A stretch of DNA of 64,000 bases, from positions 1 through 64,000 of the forward strand of contig NZ_RBAK01000011.1 of NCBI RefSeq assembly GCF_003626595.1. The letters run 5' to 3'. This DNA is from Micromonospora endolithica (GTDB taxonomy: Bacteria; Actinomycetota; Actinomycetes; Mycobacteriales; Micromonosporaceae). Positions 18,213-26,141 of the stretch are shown piece after piece. The position numbers and the translations under genes were made by a program. The first letter of the stretch is position 1. The number at the start of each line of letters is the position of its first letter. The notes beneath the pieces were generated by a model. The model saw only the letters and a list, made by a program, of their open reading frames with translations, was not told the origin of the DNA and did no database searches.

Positions 18213-19241
18213 ATGAGCAGCGAGGAGCACACCGAGACGGGTACCGGCTGGCCGCAGCCGGCGGGTCCGGTGCGTCCGTCGGGGCCGGCGGGTGAGCCGG
18301 ATCCGCGTCCGGACGCGCCGGATCCGGACGAGTTGAGTCCGTTGGCGCCGGAGCGGTCGGAGCCGTCGGAGGCGCCGTCGGGCGATGACGGGGCGACGGT
18401 GGATCTGAGTCGGATGGCCGGCGGGTCCGCGGCGCTGTCGCCGGGGTCGGGTCCGGTGGACGCGGACGGGTCGCGTGCGCCGGACGGGCCGGTGGGGTCG
18501 GATGAGCCGGTCGACGGTGCGGCGGCCGGGTCGGGTGCGGGGCGGTTCCGGTTGAGTTCGGCCGGGGTGATGATCGCGGTGCTGCTGGCGTTGTTGGGTT
18601 TCACGCTGGTGGTGCAGTTGAAGACGACGTCGACGGATCCGACGGCGGTGGCGACGCGGCAGGAGGACCTGGTCCGCATCCTGTACGACCTGAACTCGCG
18701 GGAGGTTCGGCTGCGGCAGGACATCTCGGCGCTGGAGGACAGTCAGCGGCAGTTGCAGTCGGGTGAGCAGGGTCGTCAGGCGGCGTTGGAGGAGGCGACC
18801 CGGCGGGCGGACGAGTTGGGGATCCTGGCCGGTACGTTGCCGGCGACGGGTCCGGGCTTGGCGGTGCGGTTCGAGGGGGGCGCGAACGGGGTGCCGGCGT
18901 CGAAGGTGCTGGACGCGGTGCAGGAGTTGCGGGGCGCGGGCGCGGAGGCGATGCAGATCTCCGGTGGGGATCGGGCGTCGGTGCGGATCGTGGCGTCGAC
19001 CTACTTCCTGGACGGTGCGGACCGGTCGTTGGTGGTGGACGGGCGTCGGCTGACGGGTCCGTTCACGATCACGGTGATCGGTGATCCGGCGACGATGCGT
19101 ACGGCGCTCAACATTCCGGGCGGGGTGGTCGCGTCGGTGGCGGGCGTCGGCGGTACGGTGATCGTCGAGGATCGTGAGGTGGCCGAGGTTTCGGCGCTGC
19201 ACGCGCCGATAAAGCTGGAACACGCCCGTCCGGTCTCCTGA
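18213..19241 (+). CDS. DUF881 family protein (second copy)
   Basis: This 342-residue protein has a long acidic Pro/Asp/Ser-rich cytoplasmic region (1-110), a membrane helix about 116-134, a coiled coil about 155-200, and the DUF881 domain to the end (ELRGAGAEAMQISGGDRAS). It corresponds to Rv1825. ATG 18213 is chosen, with GTG 18210 adjacent. It lies 10 nt after the DUF1290 stop, so the three genes form one unit with the phosphatidyltransferase. Confidence 0.82.
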   Translation: MSSEEHTETGTGWPQPAGPVRPSGPAGEPDPRPDAPDPDELSPLAPERSEPSEAPSGDDGATVDLSRMAGGSAALSPGSGPVDADGSRAPDGPVGSDEPVDGAAAGSGAGRFRLSSAGVMIAVLLALLGFTLVVQLKTTSTDPTAVATRQEDLVRILYDLNSREVRLRQDISALEDSQRQLQSGEQGRQAALEEATRRADELGILAGTLPATGPGLAVRFEGGANGVPASKVLDAVQELRGAGAEAMQISGGDRASVRIVASTYFLDGADRSLVVDGRRLTGPFTITVIGDPATMRTALNIPGGVVASVAGVGGTVIVEDREVAEVSALHAPIKLEHARPVS

Positions 19242-19301
19242 CCGGCGCGGCCGGCACCGGTGTGGTTTCGCCGGTGCACCGATGGATGAAGGACGCGTCT
19301 G

Positions 19302-19682
19302 GTGATTCCTGAGGATCTGCGGTACACCGCCGAGCACGAGTGGGTGACCGGTGGCGACGGTGGCACTGTCCGGGTGGGCATCACGCATTTCGCGCAGGAC
19401 GCCCTGGGTGACATCGTGTTCGTGCAGTTGCCGGACGTCGGTGCGGTGGTGGCGGCTGGTGAGTCGTTGGGTGAGATCGAGTCGACCAAGAGTGTGTCGG
19501 AGATCTACGCCCCGTTGGCTGGGACGGTGTCGGCGCGCAACGAGGCGCTCGGCGACGCTCCCGAGGTGATCAACACGGATCCGTACGGTGCGGGTTGGTT
19601 GGTGGAGATCACGCCGGATGACCCGACGGCGGTCGATGGGTTGTTGTCCGCGGGTGCGTACCGGGAGCTCACCGAGAGCTGA
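19302..19682 (+). CDS. gcvH: Glycine cleavage system H protein
   Basis: This 126-residue lipoyl carrier shuttles the aminomethyl group between the P and T proteins. The lipoylation site is K63 in GEIESTKSVSEI. The N-terminal YTAEHEWV and C-terminal PYGAGWLVEI are family hallmarks. GTG 19302 follows GAAGGACG. It corresponds to Rv1826. gcvP is 7.6 kb downstream and gcvT is not in the window. Confidence 0.95.
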   Translation: MIPEDLRYTAEHEWVTGGDGGTVRVGITHFAQDALGDIVFVQLPDVGAVVAAGESLGEIESTKSVSEIYAPLAGTVSARNEALGDAPEVINTDPYGAGWLVEITPDDPTAVDGLLSAGAYRELTES

Positions 19683-19724
19683 CGTGTCCCGCTTCCGGTG
19701 CGGGGGGTGTTCCCGCGCGTCCGG

Positions 19725-19753
19725 TTGCCCTGCATTTCGGCGCTGGCTAGGCT
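19725..19753 (+). promoter_or_regulatory. Predicted promoter of garA
   Basis: TTGCCC (19725-19730) and TAGGCT (19748-19753) are separated by exactly 17 nt, a good SigA-type match. Transcription would start near 19760, giving a leader of about 140 nt to garA at 19899. Confidence 0.55.
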
Positions 19754-19898
19754 CGCCCAGTCGACCGAGAAAACCATGTGTGTTGTGCGTTGCGGAATTG
19801 CCTTCCCTGGCACGGGGAGCCAGCCGCCGGGTGGTGTGCCCGGCGGCCATACCCGCCATTGTCCCGACGCCGACCGAAAAGATCCGTGAGGTGGTCCC

Positions 19899-20351
19899 AT
19901 GACGCGCCCAGGCGACGAGTTCCCCCCGCTCGACGTCACTTCGACGCTCAATCTCGGTTCGCTGGACGAAGTGCTGGAGGGGCCGGACACCGATGTGGTG
20001 CCGAGCCGGATGTCCGGTTCTTTGCCGCCGGGTATGGCGTTGCTGGTGGTTCGCCGGGGCCCGAACGCGGGTGCCCGGTTCCTGTTGGACCATGATGTGA
20101 CGACCAGTGGCCGGCACCCGGACAGTGACATTTTCCTGGATGACGTGACGGTGTCGCGGCGGCACGCGGAGTTCCATCGGGATGGTGGGACGTTCACGGT
20201 GCGGGACGTGGGGAGCCTGAACGGGACCTACGTGAACCGGGAGCGGGTCGAGGCGGCCACGTTGAGCAATGGTGACGAGGTTCAGATCGGTAAGTTCCGA
20301 GTGGTGTTCATCGCCGGTCCGCGCCCGGAGGAGGAGGCCGGCCGGGGGTGA
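19899..20351 (+). CDS. garA: FHA-domain metabolic regulator GarA (OdhI homolog)
   Basis: This 150-residue protein has an N-terminal tail with candidate Ser/Thr-kinase phosphosites T14 and T16 (DVTSTL) and an FHA domain about 45-140. The FHA core TSGRHPDSDIFLDDVTVSRR and GSLNGTYVNRE is close to M. tuberculosis GarA (Rv1827). In relatives the unphosphorylated form inhibits 2-oxoglutarate dehydrogenase and glutamate dehydrogenase. Phosphorylation by PknB/PknG makes the FHA domain bind the tail and releases inhibition. The tail differs from the mycobacterial ETTS motif, so the kinase site is inferred. Confidence 0.9.
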   Translation: MTRPGDEFPPLDVTSTLNLGSLDEVLEGPDTDVVPSRMSGSLPPGMALLVVRRGPNAGARFLLDHDVTTSGRHPDSDIFLDDVTVSRRHAEFHRDGGTFTVRDVGSLNGTYVNRERVEAATLSNGDEVQIGKFRVVFIAGPRPEEEAGRG

Positions 20352-21106
20352 ACGAGCCTGCGGCGTCCACTCCGCCGGGTTCGGCCCGGGTGCGTCCGCT
20401 GATGAGTATCGGCGAGGTGCTGGCCGAGTTGCGGGTGGATTTTCCGGACACGACGATTTCGAAGTTGCGGTTCCTTGAGGCCGAGGGTCTGGTGGAGCCG
20501 CAGCGGACGGCGGCGGGTTATCGGAAGTACTCGTGGGATGACGTGGCGCGGTTGCGGTTCGTGCTGTCCGCGCAGCGGGATCAGTATCTGCCGTTGCGGG
20601 TGATCCGTGAGCAGTTGGCGGATTGGGACGCGGCGGGGGAGTCGTCGGCGGGTCGGCAGCGGCCGATGTTGGTGGCGGTGGGTCCCGCTGGTGAGGTGCC
20701 GGGGCGGTCGGCGGAGGAGTCGGCCGAGTCGTCGGAGGTGCGGCTCGGCCGGGCTGATCTGGTGGCGCGTAGTGGTGTGGACTCGGCGACGTTGGGGGAG
20801 TTGGAGCGGCTCGGTGTGGTGGTGGCGGATCCGCCGGGTTGGTACGACGCGGATGCGTTGATCATCGCGCGGGCGGTGGCGGGTCTGGCGGCGTACGGGT
20901 TGGAGCCGCGGCATCTGCGGGGTTATCGGACGGCGGCGGATCGGGAGGTCGGTCTGTTCGCGCAGTTGGTGGCGCCGTTGGTGCGGCAGAGTGATCCGGC
21001 TGCGCGGGCGCGGGCGGCGGAGACGGCGCGGGAGTTGGTGGCGTTGTCGCAGCAGTTGCACGCGGCGTTGGTGCGGGTGGGGTTGCGGTCGACGTTGGGC
21101 CGGTGA
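20348..21106 (+). CDS. MerR-family regulator, FtsR-like
   Basis: This 252-residue protein has a MerR DNA-binding domain near residues 18-90 (SIGEVLAELRVDFPDTTISK, then KLRFLEAEGLVEPQRTAAGYR). A linker and a helical C-terminal domain follow. It corresponds to Rv1828 and to corynebacterial FtsR, which I recall as an activator of ftsZ. GTG 20348 overlaps the garA stop (GTGA), so the two are co-translated. Confidence 0.85.
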   Translation: MNEPAASTPPGSARVRPLMSIGEVLAELRVDFPDTTISKLRFLEAEGLVEPQRTAAGYRKYSWDDVARLRFVLSAQRDQYLPLRVIREQLADWDAAGESSAGRQRPMLVAVGPAGEVPGRSAEESAESSEVRLGRADLVARSGVDSATLGELERLGVVVADPPGWYDADALIIARAVAGLAAYGLEPRHLRGYRTAADREVGLFAQLVAPLVRQSDPAARARAAETARELVALSQQLHAALVRVGLRSTLGR

Positions 21107-21279
21107 GGTCGGTGTCGAGTGGAAAGATCTGCTCCGGGAAGCGTGCCGTAGGCTTGCCGGGGTAACCCCTTTCTGGCGCGGGCGTGGTGCAGGTAGCGCA
21201 TGGGACGGCCGTGTCGCGGTCCGTGTACCGTGCAGGGAAAGGGCGCGGTGCGTAGGTTGACGACGACACGGAGGCGGCG

Positions 21280-21744
21280 GTGCGCGAGCTGAGCGTGGTC
21301 GGAGTTCGGGTGGAGCTGCCCAGCAACCAGCCGATCGTCCTGCTCAGGGAGGTCGAGGGCGACCGCTATCTGCCGATCTGGATCGGGGCGGTGGAGGCGA
21401 CGGCGATCGCCTACGAGCAGCAGGGGGTCAAGCCGGCCCGGCCGTTGACTCATGATCTGCTGCGGGACGTGTTGGCGGCGTTGAAGGCGCCGTTGCGGGC
21501 GGTGGAGATCACCGAGTTGAAGGAGAACGTGTTCTACGCGGACCTGTTGATCGGTGACGGGGTGCGGGTGTCGGCGCGGCCGAGTGATTCGATCGCGTTG
21601 GCGTTGCGGGTCGGTGCGCCGATTCGTTGTGCCGAGGAGGTCCTCAGTGAGGCGGGGATCGTGATTCCCGATGAGCAGGAGGACGAGGTGGAGAAGTTCC
21701 GGGAGTTCCTGGATCAGGTTCGTCCGGAGGATTTCGCGGGCTGA
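21280..21744 (+). CDS. DUF151 bifunctional nuclease-domain protein
   Basis: This 154-residue protein matches the DUF151 fold: LREVEGDRYLPIWIGAVEATAIAY, then RPLTHDLLRDVL, and DSIALALRVGAPI. It corresponds to Rv1829. Plant relatives have been reported to have DNase/RNase activity; the bacterial role is unknown. GTG 21280 is the start. A TAGGTT box lies near 21253. The 173-nt gap before it has no gene. Confidence 0.85.
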   Translation: MRELSVVGVRVELPSNQPIVLLREVEGDRYLPIWIGAVEATAIAYEQQGVKPARPLTHDLLRDVLAALKAPLRAVEITELKENVFYADLLIGDGVRVSARPSDSIALALRVGAPIRCAEEVLSEAGIVIPDEQEDEVEKFREFLDQVRPEDFAG

Positions 21745-21902
21745 GTGGTCGCCCGGTTCGTCGGGTGATCTTCGCTCGTGCTCCACGGCGTGTCGTGTCT
21801 GTTCCTCCGCGGTAACGAGTGAGGGCGGCGATAGTGTTGCCGTGTCGAGGGGTGCACGTCCCGGAAACGACGTGTCACCGCACGGGCGGGGAGGTTGTCC
21901 GG

Positions 21903-22475
21903 ATGCACGAGCCGCGAGATCCGGGTGTGGGCTGGGACGGTGCCGGTGTGTCGCCGGGTGCGTCGACCGGTGCCGATGATGTGGGTTACCGGGGTGTGAC
22001 GGCTTGCCACGCGGTGGGGATCTCCTACCGGCAGTTGGACTACTGGGCGCGTACGGCGTTGGTGGTGCCGAGTGTGCGGGACGCCTCGGGTTCGGGGACG
22101 CAGCGGTTGTACTCGTTCCGGGACCTGGTGGTGTTGAAGGTCGTGAAGCGTCTTCTGGACGCGGGGGTGTCGTTGCAGAACATCCGCAAGGCGATCGAGG
22201 CGTTGCGGTCGCGTGGGGTGGAGGATCTGGCCGGCATCACGTTGATCTCCGATGGCACGACGGTGTACGAGTGCCGGTCGCCGGAGGAGGTGGTGGACCT
22301 GTTGCAGGGGGGCCAGGGGGTGTTCGGCATCGCCATCGGTGGAGCGTTCAAGGAGATTCAGGGTTCGTTGTCGCATCTACCGTCGGAGCCGGCGGCGGCG
22401 CCGGCGGTCGAGCCGGTGGCGGAGTCGGTGGGTGACGAGTTGGCGGCGCGTCGGGCGCGGCGTCGGGCGGGCTGA
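21903..22475 (+). CDS. MerR-family transcriptional regulator (Rv1830-like)
   Basis: This 190-residue protein has a variable N-terminal 25 residues and a MerR domain about 28-100 (YRGVTACHAVGISYRQLDYW, FRDLVVLKVVKRLLDAGVS). A C-terminal domain with DGTTVYECRSPEEVVDLL follows. It corresponds to Rv1830 (McdR-like), linked to cell-cycle control in mycobacteria. ATG 21903 has GGGGAGG 7 nt upstream. A strong terminator follows. Confidence 0.85.
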   Translation: MHEPRDPGVGWDGAGVSPGASTGADDVGYRGVTACHAVGISYRQLDYWARTALVVPSVRDASGSGTQRLYSFRDLVVLKVVKRLLDAGVSLQNIRKAIEALRSRGVEDLAGITLISDGTTVYECRSPEEVVDLLQGGQGVFGIAIGGAFKEIQGSLSHLPSEPAAAPAVEPVAESVGDELAARRARRRAG

Positions 22476-22493
22476 TCGTCGGTTGGTCCATCA

Positions 22494-22520
22494 GCCGGGC
22501 GCGGACGCGCCCGGCTTTTT
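22494..22520 (+). terminator. Rho-independent terminator
   Basis: Arms GCCGGGCGCG (22494-22503) and CGCGCCCGGC (22506-22515) are perfectly complementary and are followed by TTTTT (22516-22520). This is one of the few T-tract terminators in the window. Confidence 0.88.
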
Positions 22521-22680
22521 GGTGTGTCGGGGATGACGGTGTGTGGTGCCGTGGTGTGGGTGTGGTGGTGTCCGGGTGTGGTGGGTGGGCTGGTGGGTGG
22601 CCGGTCGTGGTGGGGGTGTGGTGGTGTCGTCGCTGGTGGTCACAGCCTGCCCAGCGATGGGATTCCCGCGTCCGGGGTAG
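22521..22680. other. G/T-biased spacer
   Basis: The top strand is dominated by G and T (runs of GTGTGG, GGTGGTG, GGTGGGTGG) for about 120 nt. No gene is supported in 22476-22956. The region may have G-quadruplex potential upstream of the globin genes. A TATGGT -10-like box lies near 22845. Confidence 0.4.
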
Positions 22681-22956
22681 GTGTCCATCGGGGACGGTGC
22701 GCTCGGCCGGGTGGGGGTGACAATCACCGAGGGTGTTCCTGGGGTCGCCGAAGGTCGACAGTGGTCGTCCACGTTATCACTCTTCGTGTTGGACCGTTGT
22801 CGGGAAGCCGATAGGGCGGTCATGCCTGCCGGCGGCGGACACGCTATGGTCCGACACGCGGTCGCCTCGGTGCCGGCGTTTGCCCGGTGTGCCGTCAGGC
22901 CGCACACCCCTCCCGCGCCGACCCCGCGCGCCCCCTTCACCCCGGAAGGAACGACC

Positions 22957-23355
22957 GTGACGGTTACCGAAGAAACCGCCCCCCTCTCCCACTTCGAGCG
23001 CATCGGTGGCACCAAGTCGGTCAAGGCGGCCGTGGACCTGTTCTACGACAAGGTCCTGGCCGACCCGGAGCTGGCCGGCTACTTCACCAGTGTGGACATG
23101 GCCGGTCAGCGCCGGCACATGGTGCTGATGCTGACGGTGGTGCTGGGCGGCCCGAACGAGTACACCGGTCGGTCTCTGGCCGAGGCGCACCAGCCGTTGA
23201 ACATCCCGCTGGAGCACTACGTGAAGGTGGGTGGGCACCTGACCGCCACGCTGACCGAGTTGGACGTGCCGGCGGACATCCTCGCCGACGTGCAGGCGGT
23301 GCTCGGGCAGGTGCAGGACCAGGTGGTGTCCGGCGGGGACCCGGCAGGCGTCTGA
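22957..23355 (+). CDS. glbN: Group I truncated haemoglobin
   Basis: This 132-residue 2-on-2 globin begins MTVTEETAPLSHFERIGG. It has TrHbN landmarks: VDLFYDKVLADPELAGYF, QRRHMVLMLTVVLGG and the proximal histidine in LAEAHQPLNI. TrHbN proteins oxidise nitric oxide to nitrate. GTG 22957 has GGAAGGA 6 nt upstream. It lies 2 nt before a flavohaemoglobin-like gene, so the two are surely co-transcribed. Confidence 0.9.
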   Translation: MTVTEETAPLSHFERIGGTKSVKAAVDLFYDKVLADPELAGYFTSVDMAGQRRHMVLMLTVVLGGPNEYTGRSLAEAHQPLNIPLEHYVKVGGHLTATLTELDVPADILADVQAVLGQVQDQVVSGGDPAGV

Positions 23356-23357
23356 GC

Positions 23358-24536
23358 GTGGACGTCGCCCGGCTCAAGCAGAGCTGGTCCCTGGTCGCCG
23401 AGCACGGCGACCAGGTGCCGCTCTACTTCTACTCGACGCTGTTCCTCGCCCATCCCGAGACCCGGCAGATGTTCCCCACGAACATGGCCGGTCAGCGGGA
23501 CCGGCTGGTCACCGCGCTCGGGCACATCGTGTCGAACGTGGACCAGGTGGACCGGCTGGTGGGGTTCCTGCAGGACCTCGGCGCCGACCACCGCAAGTTC
23601 GCCGTCCGGGCGGAGCACTACCCGGCGGTGGGTGAGGCGTTGCTGGCCACGTTGCGGCATTTCCTGGCCGAGCAGTGGACCGACGAGCTGGCGCAGGACT
23701 GGGCCGCCGCGTACGGGCTGGTGGCGCAGGTGATGACCGAGGGCGCGGCGGCCGCTGAGGCGGTCAATCCACCGTGGTGGGTGGCGGAGATCGTCGGGCA
23801 CGAGCGGCGCGGTTTCGACGTGGCGGTGCTGACGTTGCGGCCGCAGTACCTGTTGCCGTTCGCGCCGGGCCAGTCGGTGGGCGTGTCGCACCCGTCGGTG
23901 CGGTCGTGGCGGTACTACTCGCCGGCCAACGCGCCGCGTGCGGACGGGACGCTGGAGCTGCACGTGCGGTCCGCGCCGGGTGGCGTGGTGTCGTCGCGCC
24001 TGGTGTACGGCAGCGCGGTCGGTGACCAGCTGCACCTGTCGGCGCCGGTGGGTGACCGTCTGACGTTGCGTTCGGCGGGACCGGAGGATCTGTTGCTGCT
24101 GGCCGCCGGCACCGGCTGGGCGCCGGTGAAGGCGCTGGTGGAGCAGGTCGCGGCGGAGGGTTCCCGGCGGGCGGTGGATCTGTATCTGGGTGCCCGGTCG
24201 CGTGGGGAGTTCTACGACGACGAGGCGGTGGACAAGTTGGCGTCGTCGTACCCGTGGTTGACGGTGACCCGGGTGGTGGGCGCGGACCTGAACCGGCCGG
24301 GGGAGTTCACGCACGCGGTGGACCGGGCGTTGGTCGACGGGGACTGGCGGTCGCGGCACGTGTACGTGTGCGGTTCCGACGACATGGTGTCGCATGCGGT
24401 GGCGGCGCTGAACCGGGCCGGCTACCACGCCGGTCAGCTGCATTTCGAGGGCCTGGGCAAGCACTGGTACGGGCCGGCGTGGCGTACGGCGGTGCAGCAG
24501 GCCGCCCTGGACAACAACCCCGGAGGTAACCGGTGA
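23358..24536 (+). CDS. Flavohaemoglobin-like globin/FAD/NAD(P)H protein
   Basis: This 392-residue protein has a globin domain at about 1-135 with proximal histidine in DHRKFAVRAEHY. A ferredoxin-reductase FAD domain follows (RSWRYYSPANAP) and then a nucleotide-binding domain (LLAAGTGWAPVKAL and YVCGSDDMV). Layout matches Hmp-type nitric oxide dioxygenase, slightly short. GTG 23358 follows the TrHbN stop by 2 nt. The pairing suggests nitric oxide or oxygen handling, with the reductase possibly serving both globins. Confidence 0.87.
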   Translation: MDVARLKQSWSLVAEHGDQVPLYFYSTLFLAHPETRQMFPTNMAGQRDRLVTALGHIVSNVDQVDRLVGFLQDLGADHRKFAVRAEHYPAVGEALLATLRHFLAEQWTDELAQDWAAAYGLVAQVMTEGAAAAEAVNPPWWVAEIVGHERRGFDVAVLTLRPQYLLPFAPGQSVGVSHPSVRSWRYYSPANAPRADGTLELHVRSAPGGVVSSRLVYGSAVGDQLHLSAPVGDRLTLRSAGPEDLLLLAAGTGWAPVKALVEQVAAEGSRRAVDLYLGARSRGEFYDDEAVDKLASSYPWLTVTRVVGADLNRPGEFTHAVDRALVDGDWRSRHVYVCGSDDMVSHAVAALNRAGYHAGQLHFEGLGKHWYGPAWRTAVQQAALDNNPGGNR

Positions 24537-24558
24537 GCGGCAACGAAGGGCAGGCCAG

Positions 24559-25251
24559 ATGAGCGCGGCCCCGATCGGTCGGTATGACGGGATCCCGGTT
24601 GCCGGTGGCGTCCAGGTGCGGATGACCGCCGACCGGGTCCGGCGGTGGGAGTTCGGTGCCGCGTCGTTCACGCGGCGTGGCTACGACCCCAACGACGTGG
24701 ACCGGTTCCGGATGCAGGTCGCCGACGAGTTCGACCTGATGGCCGCGCAGGTCGGTGGGCTGCGGGCGGAGAACGAGCGGCTCAACAACCAGTTGGAGCT
24801 GCACCGTCACGGTGTGCTGCCCAGCGCGCCGGCGGCGTCGATGCCGGCGGCGAAGGAGGTCAACCTGCTGTCGGCGGCGCAGCGGGAGGCCGAGCAGATC
24901 ATCGCGCAGGCGCACGACTATGCGCGGCGGGTCGCCGAGTACGCGCGGGTGCAGTACGAGAGCTACGTGCGGGCGGCGGCCGAGGAGGCGCGGCAGGAGG
25001 CGGAGCGGGCGGTGCAGGAGTACCGCAGCAGCGCCGGGCCGGCGTTCGACGACGGGGTGGCCGCGCGGGAGGCGCTGCGGATCTACGGCGAGATGATGAT
25101 CTCGCACATGCAGGCCGCGGCCCGGCACCTGGACGACGGCAGTGAGCACCTGTCGCGGACGATGGAACGGTTGAGCCGGGAAACCGCCACCGCCGCGCCG
25201 GCGGTGGCCGGTGCGGCGCAGGGCGCGCTGCCCCGGCACGGTCAGCGCTGA
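24559..25251 (+). CDS. DivIVA-domain coiled-coil protein
   Basis: This 230-residue protein carries a DivIVA-like N-terminal motif about 30-75 (FTRRGYDPNDVDRFRMQVADE), then long helical coiled coils rich in Ala, Glu and Arg to about 205. Relatives are polar-growth or septum scaffolds (Wag31-like), although this one is not the main Wag31. ATG 24559 starts 22 nt after the globin gene. It may belong to that operon or have its own promoter. Confidence 0.75.
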   Translation: MSAAPIGRYDGIPVAGGVQVRMTADRVRRWEFGAASFTRRGYDPNDVDRFRMQVADEFDLMAAQVGGLRAENERLNNQLELHRHGVLPSAPAASMPAAKEVNLLSAAQREAEQIIAQAHDYARRVAEYARVQYESYVRAAAEEARQEAERAVQEYRSSAGPAFDDGVAAREALRIYGEMMISHMQAAARHLDDGSEHLSRTMERLSRETATAAPAVAGAAQGALPRHGQR

Positions 25252-25258
25252 CCCGCCG

Positions 25259-25300
25259 GCCGCCTGAGCCCCGTCCGGCCACCGGCGGGGCTCAGGCGGC
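25259..25300. terminator. Bidirectional terminator
   Basis: GCCGCCTGAGCCCC (25259-25272) and GGGGCTCAGGCGGC (25287-25300) form a perfect 14-bp stem between convergent genes. The right arm covers the stop codon of the minus-strand gene. Confidence 0.8.
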
Positions 25301-25945
25301 GGTGACGGCGGCGGCGATGGGGGTGTTCCCGCCGACGAGTTCCAGGGTCTGTCCGGCGGTGTCCGGGGCGTACAGCAGGGCCACCAGGACCCGGGCGACG
25401 TCGGCGCGGGTGACCGCGCCGGGGGTGACGGCGGGGGCCAGGGTGATCCGGCCGGTGGGGTCGTCGTCGGTGAGCCGGCCGGGCCGCAGGACCGTCCAGC
25501 GCAGGTCCGCGCGGCCGGTGAGGTCGTCCTCGGCGGCCTTCTTGGCCCGCAGGTACGCCGCCCACGCCTCGTCGGTGCCGGCGGCCGGTGGCTGGTCCAC
25601 GCCCATCGAGGAGATCAGCAGGTAGCGGTGGACACCGGCGGCGCGGGCGGCGTCGGCGAGCAGCGCGGCGGCGCCCCGGTCGACGCTGTCCTTGCGGTCC
25701 GCGCCGCTGCCCGGGCCGGCGCCGGCGGCGAACACCACCGCGTCGGCCCCGGCGAGGTGGCCGGCGACCTCGTCGACGGTGGCGTGTTCCAGGTCGCAGA
25801 CGACCGGGTGGGCGCCGGCGGCGGTGAGCGCGGCGGCGTGGTCGGGGTTGCGGATCAGGCCGACGGCGGTGTCGCCCCGGCCGGCGAGTTCCCGGTGCAG
25901 CAGTCGGGCGATCTTGCCGTGTCCTCCGGCGATGACGACGCGCAT
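25292..25945 (-). CDS. NAD(P)-binding SDR-fold (atypical epimerase-like) protein
   Basis: This 217-residue Rossmann protein has nucleotide-binding motif VVIAGGHGKIARLL at the N-terminus, VVFAAGAGPGSG, and YLLISSMGVD. YLRAKKAAED supplies the K of the usual YxxxK. It resembles SDR_a5/YwnB-type NAD(P)H-binding proteins. ATG 25945 has TAGGTT 6 nt upstream, a leaderless layout. The substrate is unknown. Confidence 0.82.
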   Translation of the reverse strand: MRVVIAGGHGKIARLLHRELAGRGDTAVGLIRNPDHAAALTAAGAHPVVCDLEHATVDEVAGHLAGADAVVFAAGAGPGSGADRKDSVDRGAAALLADAARAAGVHRYLLISSMGVDQPPAAGTDEAWAAYLRAKKAAEDDLTGRADLRWTVLRPGRLTDDDPTGRITLAPAVTPGAVTRADVARVLVALLYAPDTAGQTLELVGGNTPIAAAVTAA

Positions 25946-26141
25946 GCCGTCAACCTAGCCCGGTGGCACCCGGTCCACCCGGCGAACGCCAGGGGCGTCC
26001 GGCTACCCGGCCCGCCCGGTGCGGGCTTGCGGCAACCGGGCCCGGTCCCCGCTGGTCGCGCCGCCGGCGGGCGGACCGGCAATCCGGTCCGGGGAGCCCG
26101 GTGGGGCCGGTGTTCGCCGACGGGGGTGTCGGTGAGGCAGC

